64,000 bases of DNA from Microvirga puerhi (GTDB lineage Bacteria; Pseudomonadota; Alphaproteobacteria; Rhizobiales; Beijerinckiaceae): the NCBI RefSeq assembly GCF_020089865.1, contig NZ_JAIRBM010000004.1, positions 124,001 through 188,000 of the forward strand, written 5' to 3'. The notes under the pieces are model-generated. The model did not search any database. It saw nothing but the letters and a program-made list of their open reading frames with translations, and was not told where the DNA came from. This document shows, in pieces, positions 19,435 to 27,895 of this stretch (position 1 is the stretch's first letter; each line of letters starts with the position of its first letter). Position numbers and translations under genes: made by a program.

Positions 19435-20813
19435 TGGACACACCCCGTGTCGAGGCGAGAGCGTCCGGGGACGTGACGCCGCCACGCTTCGTGGTCGGCT
19501 CGACGATGCACCACGTCCTGGTGATGACGGGAACCGGTGCCGCCGGCCTGATCGCGATCTTCATCGTGGATCTCGCATCGCTCCTCTACATCTCCTGGCT
19601 GAAGGATCCGAGCCTCACCGCGGGGGTCGGACTTGCGACGGTCGTGATGTTCTTCACGATCTCGATCAATGTCGGCCTGATGATCCCGATCGGAGCATTG
19701 GTCTCCCGTGCGCTCGGCGCGCGCGAACCGGAGCGCGCGCGGCGGCTGGCGACATCGGGCTGCGTCCTGATGGTCATCGTGGCAAGCCTTGTCAGCATCG
19801 TATTTCTCGCCCTGCTCCCGTGGATTCTCGGCGCGATGGGAGCGTCGGAGCGGACCTATCAGATCGCGCACGATTTCCTTTGGATCGCTCTGCCGACGAA
19901 CGGGCTGATGGCGTTTGCCATGGCTCTTTCTAACGTGCTGCGCGCAGCGGGCGATGCCAAGCGCAGCATGTATGCGACCCTCTCGGTCGCTGCCGTTACG
20001 GTCGTTCTCGACCCCCTGCTTATTTTCGGTCTGGGCCTGAAGGCGAACGGCGCCGCGCTGACCATCAATCTCGCCCGCGTGGCCTATGCCTATGTCAGTT
20101 TCCGGTACGTGATGCGGCACCACAATCTGCTGTCCCGGCCGCGGCTTGACTATGCGATCGCGGATGCCCGCCCCTTCTTCGCCATCGCGGTGCCGGCGAT
20201 TCTTACGAACATCGCGGCACCTGTCGCGAACGCCTTCTTTACGAGCATCATGGCCCGGTTCGGGGATCAGGCCATTGCCGCCTCCGCCATCATCGACCGG
20301 GTGACGCCGGTCGCCTTCGGCGGCCTTTTCGCCCTCGCGGGCGCGATCGGCCCTATCATGGGGCAGAACTGGGGAGCGCGGCAGTACACGCGGATGCGGC
20401 AGATCCTGAAGGACGCCCTGACGTTCAATGTCGTCTATGTGGGAAGCGTATGGCTCATCCTGTACCTGCTGCGTGTGCCCCTAACGCTCCTGTTCAATGC
20501 TCCTCCGCTCACGGCCGATATCGTTCAGTTTTTCTGCCAGTACAGCGGGCTGATCTGGTTCTTCGTCGGTCTCGTTTTCGTCTCGAACGCATCCTTCAAC
20601 AATCTCGGTTTCCCGCTCCTGTCCACGTTCTTCAACTGGGGACGGGCGACCTTGGGCATGATCCCCTTCGCCTATGTGGGCGCGGAAATGGGTGGCCCGC
20701 AGGGTGCTCTTCTGGGGATTGGCGCCGGTTCCGTCGCGTTTGGGATCGCGGCGGTCGCGACTGCGTTCTGGACAATACGCCGGTTGGAGCGTCAAGCTAC
20801 CGTGCCCCTGTAG
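19434..20813 (+). CDS. MATE family multidrug/cation efflux transporter
   Basis: 459-residue exporter with twelve predicted helices in two similar halves, the second starting near residue 240 (PAILTNIAAPVANAFFTS). MATE hallmarks include the GAASGL-like GTGAAGLIAIFIVDLASLLYIS near residue 33 and GAIGPIMGQNWGAR near 300. It uses a Na+ or H+ gradient to export organic cations or other drugs. Start ATG 19434 shares one base with the stop of the antiporter gene (TGATG); TTG 19431 is one codon earlier. Coupling to a Kef antiporter suggests co-expression under electrophile or toxic-compound stress, which is inference. Confidence 0.94.
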   Translation: MDTPRVEARASGDVTPPRFVVGSTMHHVLVMTGTGAAGLIAIFIVDLASLLYISWLKDPSLTAGVGLATVVMFFTISINVGLMIPIGALVSRALGAREPERARRLATSGCVLMVIVASLVSIVFLALLPWILGAMGASERTYQIAHDFLWIALPTNGLMAFAMALSNVLRAAGDAKRSMYATLSVAAVTVVLDPLLIFGLGLKANGAALTINLARVAYAYVSFRYVMRHHNLLSRPRLDYAIADARPFFAIAVPAILTNIAAPVANAFFTSIMARFGDQAIAASAIIDRVTPVAFGGLFALAGAIGPIMGQNWGARQYTRMRQILKDALTFNVVYVGSVWLILYLLRVPLTLLFNAPPLTADIVQFFCQYSGLIWFFVGLVFVSNASFNNLGFPLLSTFFNWGRATLGMIPFAYVGAEMGGPQGALLGIGAGSVAFGIAAVATAFWTIRRLERQATVPL

Positions 20814-20853
20814 TCGACGCGACGGGCGGCCTTTTGCGGAAAGGGAGCCTGCA

Positions 20854-21567
20854 ATGCTTAACTGGTTCGATCTAATGAGGCAGGCCCAGTCGAGTACGGG
20901 CTTCGACCTGCTGACCCAGCAATTCAAGCTTTCCGACGACCAGGCGCAGAAGGCGCTCCTGGCCCTCCTGCCGGCCTTCGCGATGGGCATGCAACGCCTC
21001 ATGCTCACCGCTCCGTCGAACCCGCTCTTTCAGAGCTTGTCGGCGAATCCCTGGCTGACCACCGGAGCGGACTTTTCTTCGCAGGCCCGACAGAACGGAA
21101 AGCGCGTGATCGACGGCCTCTTCGGCTCGGATGAGGCAAGCCGGCGCATCGCCCATATGGCGGCCGACTTCACCGGACTGAGCGTCGACATCATGCAGCA
21201 GATGCTGCCGGTCATGGCAGGGATCTTCGCCGGGACCCTGCACCAGATGATGGCGAGCCGGAACCAGTTCACTGAGGCCGAGTCCGGTCGGACGAAAGAA
21301 CGGGAGAAGGTCCAGGCATCGACGGATCCCTGGACGGCGGCTTGGACCGGTTGGCTACAGGCCTTTCAAGCGGGCAGCCGGGAGAACGCCGAAATTGAAG
21401 CGAGCAAGCCGCGCAAACCGAGCCCATCCGTATCGCGCTCGTCCGATACGGATGAAGAAATGGTGCCCTGGCAGGACATGATGCAGAAGGGACAGGAGAT
21501 GCAGATGCAATATCTCACATCCCTTCAGTCGGTTTTGGAGGACGCCTGGAAGCCTCGCAAGCATTGA
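20854..21567 (+). CDS. DUF937 domain protein
   Basis: 237-residue protein of unknown function. The N-terminal 60 residues (MLNWFDLMRQAQSS then QQFKLSDDQAQKALLALLPAFAMG) fit DUF937, a helical domain seen in YidB-like proteins. The middle has helical hydrophobic patches (MQQMLPVMAGIFAGTLHQMM, about 112-130) and the C-terminal third is charged and probably disordered (REKVQAS, EIEASKPRKPSPSVSRSSDTDEE) before a final helix. ATG 20854 has GGGAG eight bases upstream. It starts 40 bases after the MATE gene and could share its transcript. The C-terminal WQDMMQKGQEMQ resembles phasin-like or polyhydroxyalkanoate-associated helices, but that is only a resemblance. Confidence 0.85.
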   Translation: MLNWFDLMRQAQSSTGFDLLTQQFKLSDDQAQKALLALLPAFAMGMQRLMLTAPSNPLFQSLSANPWLTTGADFSSQARQNGKRVIDGLFGSDEASRRIAHMAADFTGLSVDIMQQMLPVMAGIFAGTLHQMMASRNQFTEAESGRTKEREKVQASTDPWTAAWTGWLQAFQAGSRENAEIEASKPRKPSPSVSRSSDTDEEMVPWQDMMQKGQEMQMQYLTSLQSVLEDAWKPRKH

Positions 21568-21607
21568 CCGCCAGGCTTCAGCACGTTGCCGCGAAAGATG
21601 CTCTAAA

Positions 21608-21641
21608 GCATCGGACGTGAATCCGGATTCACGTCCGATGC
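21608..21641. repeat. Perfect 34-bp palindrome of a dispersed intergenic repeat
   Basis: Two 17-base arms, GCATCGGACGTGAATCC (21608-21624) and GGATTCACGTCCGATGC (21625-21641), meet with no spacer. It lies 40 bases after the DUF937 stop, between two tail-to-tail genes. The combination with the next element is a pattern I associate with multi-copy intergenic repeats in Methylobacteriaceae-type genomes; copy number cannot be tested here since I saw only this copy in the window. It may also act as a bidirectional terminator. Confidence 0.7.
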
Positions 21642-21658
21642 CTTAAGCTTTTGATTTT

Positions 21659-21704
21659 GAGCATCTTTGCACGCAATCGGTTCCCACTTTTGCGTTCGAT
21701 GCTC
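21659..21704. repeat. Second, imperfect inverted repeat of the same intergenic unit
   Basis: Outer arms GAGCATC (21659-21665) and GATGCTC (21698-21704) enclose CAATCGGTTCCCACTTTTGC, a core familiar from repeats in Bradyrhizobium/Methylobacterium intergenic DNA. It ends six bases before the DUF1127 stop. With the 34-bp palindrome it makes a composite unit of about 97 bases. Confidence 0.6.
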
Positions 21705-21709
21705 TGGGC

Positions 21710-22030
21710 TTAGGCAGCGACTGACTTCACCAGAGGAACAACCGGTCGGGCGGAACGGACCGGTGCGGCCATCCTTTCACTTCGCGTATGCCGTTCGGCA
21801 CATCGAACCAAAACCCGCGACGGGTTATGGAGGAGCGACTCGGCAAGCGCGCCCTCTACGTCGCTGCGGATAAGGCCGATATCCTTGAGCATGCGATCGT
21901 CGAACTCCGCGAGGTGAACGATTTCACGACGGTGTTGGAGAGCCTTGGCGATGTCGGCGATAGCGCGGACGATCGATCCCAGGAACGTCGCTCCGGGAAG
22001 GCTCGTGACGTAGGTGGCGGACCGGGTCAT
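21710..22030 (-). CDS. DUF1127 domain protein
   Basis: 106-residue protein. The central part, FLGSIVRAIADIAKALQHRREIVHLAEFDDRMLKDIGLIRSDVEGAL (split here over residues 14-60), is a DUF1127 domain: an arginine-rich helix then L-x-x-L-DDRML-DIG-LxRxD. Family members are small, often basic proteins; some in Rhizobium/Agrobacterium affect RNA turnover and phosphate or nitrogen-related traits, but roles vary. The tail is a serine/valine/arginine-rich extension ending VVPLVKSVAA. Start ATG 22030 is chosen because upstream codons to 22201 lack family likeness. It is divergent from the LysR gene at 22273. Confidence 0.85.
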   Translation of the reverse strand: MTRSATYVTSLPGATFLGSIVRAIADIAKALQHRREIVHLAEFDDRMLKDIGLIRSDVEGALAESLLHNPSRVLVRCAERHTRSERMAAPVRSARPVVPLVKSVAA

Positions 22031-22239
22031 GGCGGTATCCTTGCTTTCTCGAACATCGATCGGACGGCCTGGATGGGGGTATCGTCCAGGCGTGAGCCCA
22101 GTTCGGATCAACGACGCTCGTTGACCCTCTCCAAGGCGCAACCCTCTATCAAGCCATTGAAAAACAAAGACTCTTTCTGGATTGCACGGTATCAGTATCA
22201 TGCCTAATTCATAACTTGAAACGATTGTTTGAGATGTGT

Positions 22240-22260
22240 ATCATCATTAATTATGATGAT
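22240..22260. promoter_or_regulatory. Inverted repeat, candidate LysR operator
   Basis: 8-base perfect arms ATCATCAT (22240-22247) and ATGATGAT (22253-22260) around TAATT, 12 bases before the LysR start and in the 242-base gap between it and the divergent DUF1127 gene. A dyad with AT-rich centre in this place fits autoregulation by a LysR protein, although the position is very close to the start codon. Function inferred. Confidence 0.5.
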
Positions 22261-22272
22261 CTGGAGACCCTG

Positions 22273-23163
22273 ATGCACCTGCTGGATATCGATCAGCTGC
22301 GGACCTTCGTTGCGATTGCGGATACGGGCTCCTTCACGCGTGCCGCGGATGTGGTGCACAAGACGCAGAGCGCCGTATCCATGCAGATGAAGCGTCTCGA
22401 AGACAGGATCGGACGCGCCGTTTTCGAGCGCGATGGCCGTCTCTCGAAGTTGACCGAGGAAGGTGAGCGGCTCCTGGATTATGCGCGCCGCATCGTGCGC
22501 CTCAATGCGGAGTGCATGGCTTCCTTCAACGACAACGAGCTGGTCGGTCGGGTGCGCCTCGGGCTGCCGGACGATTACGCGGATCGGTATCTGCCCGAGA
22601 TCCTTGCGCGCTTCTCCCGTTCCAATCCGAAAGCGGAAGTGACGGTGATGTGCGAACCCACGCACAATCTCATCGAACGGGTTCAGCATGGGGACCTCGA
22701 TCTCGCGATCATCACCCATGTGGACCGTCGCGGCCCGTCTGAAATTGTCCGCATCGAGCAATTGCTGTGGGTCACGTCGGGCCGGCATGCGGTGCATGAG
22801 GAAACGCCGATCCCGCTGGCGCTCGGACGCCCGAATTGCGACTGGCGACACTCCGCGACGGAAGCGCTCGAAAGCGCGGATCGTCCGTTCCGGATCGCCT
22901 ATGTGAGCTGGCATTCCACCGCAGTCGGCGCGGCCGTGCTCGCGGGTCTCGCGGTCTCCGTGCTGCCGGAGAGCGCCGTGCGTCCGGGCATGCGAATCCT
23001 CGGCCCGTCAGACGGTTTCCCAGCCTTGCCGTCGTGCAAGATCGGCTTGATCCGCGCCCGCGGCGGCGACAATCCGCTGGCCGATGCGCTGGGCTTCCAT
23101 ATCAAGCAGTCCTTGGACAACCTGGGTTCGACCCGCCCGCTCCTGGCACCGGCAGCCGAATAG
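22273..23163 (+). CDS. LysR family transcriptional regulator
   Basis: 296-residue regulator. The winged helix-turn-helix occupies residues 1-60 (LDIDQLRTFVAIADTGSFTRAADVVHKTQSAVSMQMKRLE, written over residues 4-43), followed by the substrate-binding domain with VRLGLPDDYADRYLPEIL near residue 93. ATG 22273 has GGAG seven bases upstream; the earlier in-frame ATGs (22216 onwards) would add an untypical head. The two closest targets are its divergent neighbour DUF1127 and the convergent EamA exporter. The effector is unknown. The C-terminus resembles LrhA/HexA-type members in having AYVSWHSTAVGAAVLAGLAVSVLPES. Confidence 0.93.
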   Translation: MHLLDIDQLRTFVAIADTGSFTRAADVVHKTQSAVSMQMKRLEDRIGRAVFERDGRLSKLTEEGERLLDYARRIVRLNAECMASFNDNELVGRVRLGLPDDYADRYLPEILARFSRSNPKAEVTVMCEPTHNLIERVQHGDLDLAIITHVDRRGPSEIVRIEQLLWVTSGRHAVHEETPIPLALGRPNCDWRHSATEALESADRPFRIAYVSWHSTAVGAAVLAGLAVSVLPESAVRPGMRILGPSDGFPALPSCKIGLIRARGGDNPLADALGFHIKQSLDNLGSTRPLLAPAAE

Positions 23164-23184
23164 ACCGCCCTTCTCGACGCCGAT

Positions 23185-24126
23185 TCAGGCCTTGGCCGCG
23201 GGCCGACGCAAGACCAGCACATTGCCTGCAAGCGCCAGGACGACTCCGATGACGGCAAGCGGCGTCCAGACATAGCCTTCGACCAGCGTCGAAACGGCAA
23301 GCGCAATGATCGGAAACAGCACTGTCGCATAGCCCGCACGCGCAGCGCCGAGACGCCGCAGCAGCGTGAGATAGGATGCGAACGCGATGACGGATGCTCC
23401 GATAGCGAGATAGATCAGCGCCCCGATATACGTGACAGTCGGCTCGATGATGAACGCATTGCCGCGAACCAAATTCAGAATGAGGAGCACGATCACGCCA
23501 TAGGTCATGGCCCAGGCATTAGCGGAAATCAGCGGGGCCCCCCGGCGCTGCACGACCGTCGAGATCATGTTGCCGGAACAGAAGAACAGCGTGCCGAGGA
23601 CACAGAGACCCAAGCCACGCAAGGCTGCCGCGTTGAAGCCGGCGCCCGTGATCTCCGGCCAGAACAGCAGCACAATGCCGAGCGCACCGATGAATCCGCC
23701 GCAAGCCACCCTCAGCTCCACCTTCTGACGGAAGATCACGAAGCCGAGGACAAGGTTGAAGATCGAGGCCAGCGAGAAGACGACCGAGAGAAGGCCTGAC
23801 GGCACCGAAAGTCCGCCGTAGTAGAAGCAGATGAAGTTGAACGAGAAGAGGCAGAGCCCCACCGCGGCAAAACGCAAATGGTCGGAGAGTGAGAAGCGCA
23901 CACGCATTCCGGCCGCCCAGACCCATGCCCATGTACACAGGGCCGCAAGCGCGAAGCGCCAGAGCACCGACATCTCCGGAGCCACCACGCCGAGCTGGGC
24001 ATGAATGCCGATCCAGCTCACGCCCCACAGAATAACGGTGGCCACATAGAGCCCGAGCGTGCTTCCCTCGAGGCGTGCCGGTGCGTCCGACATGGCTCCC
24101 CTGCTTGGCATGGCTGCTTGCGACAT
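23185..24126 (-). CDS. DMT superfamily (EamA) transporter
   Basis: 313-residue drug/metabolite transporter with ten predicted helices in two EamA repeats (about 25-155 and 170-300). Hallmarks include the first-helix VATVILWGVSWIGIHAQLG, and the C-terminal WTPLAVIGVVLALAGNVLVL. Such proteins export amino acids, metabolites or drugs; the substrate cannot be told. The start ATG 24126 is preceded by CAGGGA at six bases. It converges with the LysR gene (21-base gap) and may be controlled by it. Confidence 0.93.
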   Translation of the reverse strand: MSQAAMPSRGAMSDAPARLEGSTLGLYVATVILWGVSWIGIHAQLGVVAPEMSVLWRFALAALCTWAWVWAAGMRVRFSLSDHLRFAAVGLCLFSFNFICFYYGGLSVPSGLLSVVFSLASIFNLVLGFVIFRQKVELRVACGGFIGALGIVLLFWPEITGAGFNAAALRGLGLCVLGTLFFCSGNMISTVVQRRGAPLISANAWAMTYGVIVLLILNLVRGNAFIIEPTVTYIGALIYLAIGASVIAFASYLTLLRRLGAARAGYATVLFPIIALAVSTLVEGYVWTPLAVIGVVLALAGNVLVLRRPAAKA

Positions 24127-24550
24127 GATCGTTCCCTGCGTTTGCCCCGAATTACGCTGTTACATTCATCAGCACAAATGATGAAATATGATCAGTTTCT
24201 CTTCGAACGCTGATGGAAGAGAGCCATTCGGAGCGGCGAGGCTTCTGGCCCGATAATGCCCTGTTACGACGGAGGCCCTCTCGTGAGCTCGATTCGTACA
24301 AGGCCCCTGAGAAGCGACAGACGCATGAAGCGTCCGCCTATTACGCAAAGGAAGAACTTGTCACTCTGAGCGCTATTGCATTCGAAGTACGCAATTGTCG
24401 CCTCAATTGCCGTGCAGCCGAAGGACGGCGGCGCCTCTGCCTCCGATGAATTCGGGATTGGCGATGGCGCATGTCGTAAAGCTGTGAATTGCGGTTCACA
24501 TTTTCGAGAAGACCAAACAATAATCCTACGTCATCGAAAGGGAGAATGCG
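24127..24550. other. Non-coding stretch between divergent genes
   Basis: 424 bases between the EamA start (minus) and the ABM-like gene start (plus). It holds both promoters, AT-rich around 24160-24200. Small open frames are present (for example 24213-24449) but their products are low-complexity, charged and have no ribosome site, so I do not call a gene. No tRNA or hairpin terminator seen. Confidence 0.5.
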
Positions 24551-25081
24551 ATGAAGACTGGTTTGCAATCGGCACATGGTATCCGAGCTTCCGGCTGGGC
24601 TCTGGCTCTCGTCGGCCTCAGCCTCATGTTCGCGCCGATGGCCGCCTCCGCTCAGGAGGCCCGTCCAACCGGACAAGCACAGAGCGAGACGGCAGCGGCA
24701 GAAACGACCGATGCCCGTATCGTCCTGGTGGAATGGCGCATCAAGAAAGGTCGCGAGCAGGAATTCCTGGAATATTGGTCGAAGCAGGCCACCATCGCGG
24801 ATCGCTCGGGCCTGATCGGCGAATTTCTCAGCCGGGTCGAAGACCGGGAGCAATTTCCATGGATGGTCTGGGATCTGGATAAACGTTGGACCACGTTTGT
24901 GAATGTCGGCTTCTGGCGCAGCGGTAACGATTTTCACGAGCAGATCGGACGTTTCATCAACAACGCCAAGCCGCCGCTCGCCTTCGAGGCGCAGAAGCGC
25001 CGCCGCGTCTTCGTGGCGCCCGAGCGCTGGCGCGTCGGCGCGTCGCCACTCATGATTTCCGATCATTCAAGCGTGAAGTAA
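24551..25081 (+). CDS. Secreted ABM-like (dimeric alpha/beta barrel) protein
   Basis: 176-residue protein with a signal peptide (about 1-35, ending ASAQ). The mature part has the pattern of a ferredoxin-like, antibiotic-biosynthesis-monooxygenase-type fold: a strand IVLVEWRIKKGREQEFLEYWS (about 57-77), a helix, then strands GLIGEFLSRVED and TTFVNVGFWRSGNDFHEQIG. Length and layout resemble DUF-type ABM proteins, but cofactor-free oxygenase chemistry cannot be read from sequence and export is unusual for the fold. AAAGGGAG precedes ATG 24551. Its stop is four bases from the convergent permease stop. Confidence 0.7.
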   Translation: MKTGLQSAHGIRASGWALALVGLSLMFAPMAASAQEARPTGQAQSETAAAETTDARIVLVEWRIKKGREQEFLEYWSKQATIADRSGLIGEFLSRVEDREQFPWMVWDLDKRWTTFVNVGFWRSGNDFHEQIGRFINNAKPPLAFEAQKRRRVFVAPERWRVGASPLMISDHSSVK

Positions 25082-25085
25082 GGCG

Positions 25086-26801
25086 CTACACCCGCCACGG
25101 CAGAATTCCCTCGGGGAGCAGGGAACGCAGCAAATCGAGAACGATCATCGTCGCGGCAACGATCGCGACGGTGACCACGCCGATTGCGGCAGCCTGGCTC
25201 GCCAGACCTGCCTCCTCGAAGCTGTAGAGGGCGACACCGATCGTTTCCGTTCCGGCGGACCAGAGAAGCGCCGAGACGGTGAGCTCGCCAAAGGCAAAGA
25301 GGAAGGCCAGAAGTGCTCCGGCAGCGGCTGCCGGCAGCAGCGAGGGCGCGACGATATCCTTAAGGCGACGCCAGAATCCCGCGCCGTCAAGCGCAGCCGC
25401 CTCCTCCTGGAGCGGGTCGATCTGCCCCATGGCGGCAGCCACCGGCTTCAGCACGACTGCCAGGAAGCGCGACGCATAGCCGAAAAGAATGATCCACGGC
25501 GTCGCGTACAGCGAATGGCCGATGAGCGGCAACGGCTTGAGAAAGAGAAGAATGCACGCGATGGCAAGCACGACCCCCGGCAGCGCGTAGGGCATCTCAA
25601 TGAGCCCAGAGATGAGCCCAGCCAGACGAGGCATGCGGCGCGCAAGGGCATAGGCGAGCGGAATCGACAAAAGCGCCAGGAAAAGAGCGCTTGCGCCGGC
25701 GAAGACGAATGAGTTCGCGAAGGCCCTCATGGTCACCTGCTGGCGCAGCAAAATCTCGACGAAATGTTCGAAAGTGATCGTTGCCGCGGTGAGCGGCATG
25801 CCGTGCGAGGGCACGAGCGCGGTCGTCAGCAAGCCGAGGCCCGGCAGGATCAACACGATTGCGATGACGAGCCAGAGAACTGCCTCAACGACCGGCCTTC
25901 TGTGTTCCAGACGCCAGAAGGGCGCAAGTCTCGCATCGTCCTCCAGCAGAATGGCGGGCGCACGAAGCGCGAAGCGACCCGCAATGACGCCGATCCCTGC
26001 CAGCGCTCCAACGAGAATACCGAGCGCAGCCACATCTGTGATGATGGTCGGTCCGAAACTCGAAAGCCGCCGATATATCAGCGTCGGCAAGGTGACATAG
26101 TTGACCGGCAGTCCGAGCACGGCCGGAATACCGAAATTGCCGACGCCCGCCACGAAGGCGAGAAGAGCCGCACCGACGAGATGCGGCCGCAGGATCGGTA
26201 GCAGGATCGTTGTCATGATCCGCGTCGGGCGAGCACCGTCGATGCGCGCCGCCTCGATCAAGGCGCGCGGCACGCGCTTCAACCCGGTAGCCAGCACGAT
26301 GAAGACGAGAGGCGCATGATGAAGTCCCATCACGAGGATCACGCCCCCGCGCCCAAGCAGAGGATTCACACTTCCAGGTTCGGGAGCGAGCCCTAATGTC
26401 GTCAGAAGCGGCGACGAGGGGCCCGCAAGGCTCAGAAATGCGACAGCCGCCACCTGGGGCGAAATCAGCATCGAGAGCACGAACAGAAAGGTCAGGGCCT
26501 GTCGTCCTCGGACGTCTGCGGTCGTGAGGACCAGAGCGAGCGCGGAACCGAGGCAGAGCGCAAGAAGGGTCGATCCTGTCGCGGTCTCCAGTGTGGCGAT
26601 GACCGCACCCTGGCCGGCGCGACTCAAAAACGGCGCCAGCAGCGCGTTCGCACCGAAAGTGCCGCCTGGAACCATCGCAGCGACCAGCAGCCGCGCCATC
26701 GGCAGAATGGCGAAGACGAGGACGGCACAGAATGTCAGAATGGCAAGGGCGCCCCCTCCCCGTTCGAGAAGGGGGCGCCCGTCGGTGAGCGCCGTTCTCA
26801 C
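25086..26801 (-). CDS. Two-domain ABC transporter permease (iron/thiamine-type)
   Basis: 571-residue inner membrane permease containing two BPD_transp_1 domains in one chain, as in FbpB, AfuB and ThiP. The cytoplasmic EAA loops that dock the ATPase are visible twice: ALIEAARIDGARPTRIMTTI (about residue 185) and QEEAAALDGAGFWRRLKDIV (about residue 450). Twelve membrane helices are expected. Its ATG overlaps the stop of the binding-protein gene (ATGA), so they are coupled. No ATPase gene lies next to it in either direction, which is odd; it must borrow one. Confidence 0.93.
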   Translation of the reverse strand: MRTALTDGRPLLERGGGALAILTFCAVLVFAILPMARLLVAAMVPGGTFGANALLAPFLSRAGQGAVIATLETATGSTLLALCLGSALALVLTTADVRGRQALTFLFVLSMLISPQVAAVAFLSLAGPSSPLLTTLGLAPEPGSVNPLLGRGGVILVMGLHHAPLVFIVLATGLKRVPRALIEAARIDGARPTRIMTTILLPILRPHLVGAALLAFVAGVGNFGIPAVLGLPVNYVTLPTLIYRRLSSFGPTIITDVAALGILVGALAGIGVIAGRFALRAPAILLEDDARLAPFWRLEHRRPVVEAVLWLVIAIVLILPGLGLLTTALVPSHGMPLTAATITFEHFVEILLRQQVTMRAFANSFVFAGASALFLALLSIPLAYALARRMPRLAGLISGLIEMPYALPGVVLAIACILLFLKPLPLIGHSLYATPWIILFGYASRFLAVVLKPVAAAMGQIDPLQEEAAALDGAGFWRRLKDIVAPSLLPAAAAGALLAFLFAFGELTVSALLWSAGTETIGVALYSFEEAGLASQAAAIGVVTVAIVAATMIVLDLLRSLLPEGILPWRV

Positions 26802-27778
26802 TGGCCGAAGATGTCGGCGAAGGTCATCTTGTTCTTGCTCTCATCGGCAAGCGCTTTAGCCGCATCGAACGCCATGATCTTGATCTGATCGCGGGAGGGA
26901 TAGCCTGCGGGAAGCGGAACATCGGCACGGGCGGGGATGTAGCCCTGCTTCAACGCGACCTCCTGGCCGTCCTTGGAAAGGAGAAAATCGATGAAGGCCT
27001 TGGCCGCCTCCGGATTCTTAGTCCCTTTGAGGATCGCAACCGGTTCCGACACGGCGGACACGCCCTCCTTCGGGAACACGAATTCCACCGGCGCGCCTTT
27101 GGCCTTTTCGCGGATCGGCATGAAATCAACGATGACACCGAAAAGCTTGTCGCCGCCGGACACGCTCTTGAGCACATCGCCGTTGCCGCCGCCCGCCATG
27201 GCGCCGTTGTCCTTCAGTGCCTCGTAGTATTTCCAACCACCGTCCAGATTACCCGTCAGGGTGGCTGCGTGGATCAGGGCAGCACCGGAGTTGAGCGGGC
27301 TCGGCATCACCACCTGCCCCTTCACCTCAGGCTTCGTCAGATCCGCCCAGGACGTAGGCTTGAAGGACGCCTTGGTGTTGTAGACGATGCCCGTGGTGAT
27401 CAGCTTGGTGGCGAACCATTGCTTCTGCGGATCGTGGATCCCGGCCGGATAGGCGGACAGCGCCGGGCTGTCATGGGCCATCAGCCGCCCATCCTTCTTC
27501 AGGCCTTCCATCGTGACGCTATCGGCGATGAGGAGCACGTCCGCCTGCGGCTGCCCCGCCTCGAACTCCGCAGCGAGCTTGGCGAGGATTCGCGGCGTGC
27601 CATCGCGAACGAACGAGACATCGACCTTAGGATATTTTACCTTGAAGGCATCGATGGTTTGCTGGGCATCGGTGTTCGGCTGGCTCGTATAGAGAACGAG
27701 CTTGCCCGCGACGTCCTGCGCGAAGGCGGCGGCCGGCAAAAAGGCAGCCGCAAGAAAAGCGAGAGCCAAGCGCTTCAT
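26798..27778 (-). CDS. Periplasmic solute-binding protein (Fe3+/phosphonate-type family 1)
   Basis: 326-residue ABC binding protein. The start is ATG 27778, giving a clean signal peptide (MKRLALAFLAAAFLPAAAFA, cleavage after about 20). The mature domain has the family 1 pattern: KLVLYTSQPNTDAQQTIDAF near the start, LIADSVTMEGLKKDG, and the hinge-region GVSAVSEPVAILKGTKNPEAAKAFIDFLLS. FbpA-type iron binding needs paired tyrosines; I cannot place them with confidence here, so iron, phosphonate, thiamine or sugar-phosphate remain open. It is the first gene of the pair with the permease. There is no ATPase nearby. Confidence 0.9.
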   Translation of the reverse strand: MKRLALAFLAAAFLPAAAFAQDVAGKLVLYTSQPNTDAQQTIDAFKVKYPKVDVSFVRDGTPRILAKLAAEFEAGQPQADVLLIADSVTMEGLKKDGRLMAHDSPALSAYPAGIHDPQKQWFATKLITTGIVYNTKASFKPTSWADLTKPEVKGQVVMPSPLNSGAALIHAATLTGNLDGGWKYYEALKDNGAMAGGGNGDVLKSVSGGDKLFGVIVDFMPIREKAKGAPVEFVFPKEGVSAVSEPVAILKGTKNPEAAKAFIDFLLSKDGQEVALKQGYIPARADVPLPAGYPSRDQIKIMAFDAAKALADESKNKMTFADIFGQ

Positions 27779-27895
27779 GGCATAGAACCTCAGAATGGAT
27801 GGAGAGGGCTGGCCTAGAGGGGTTTGGTGACAGCTATACGACGCCCTCATCCCTGATGCCAGCCGAGGCCGGGCCGCACTCCAAGGTCCTGGGGA

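Noticed and set aside
17563-19485. 640-codon minus frame across the Kef antiporter
   Set aside because: Shadow of the antiporter gene; charged low-complexity product.
24213-24449. Small plus-strand frame in the EamA/ABM gap
   Set aside because: No ribosome site, charged random-looking product, no neighbour relation.
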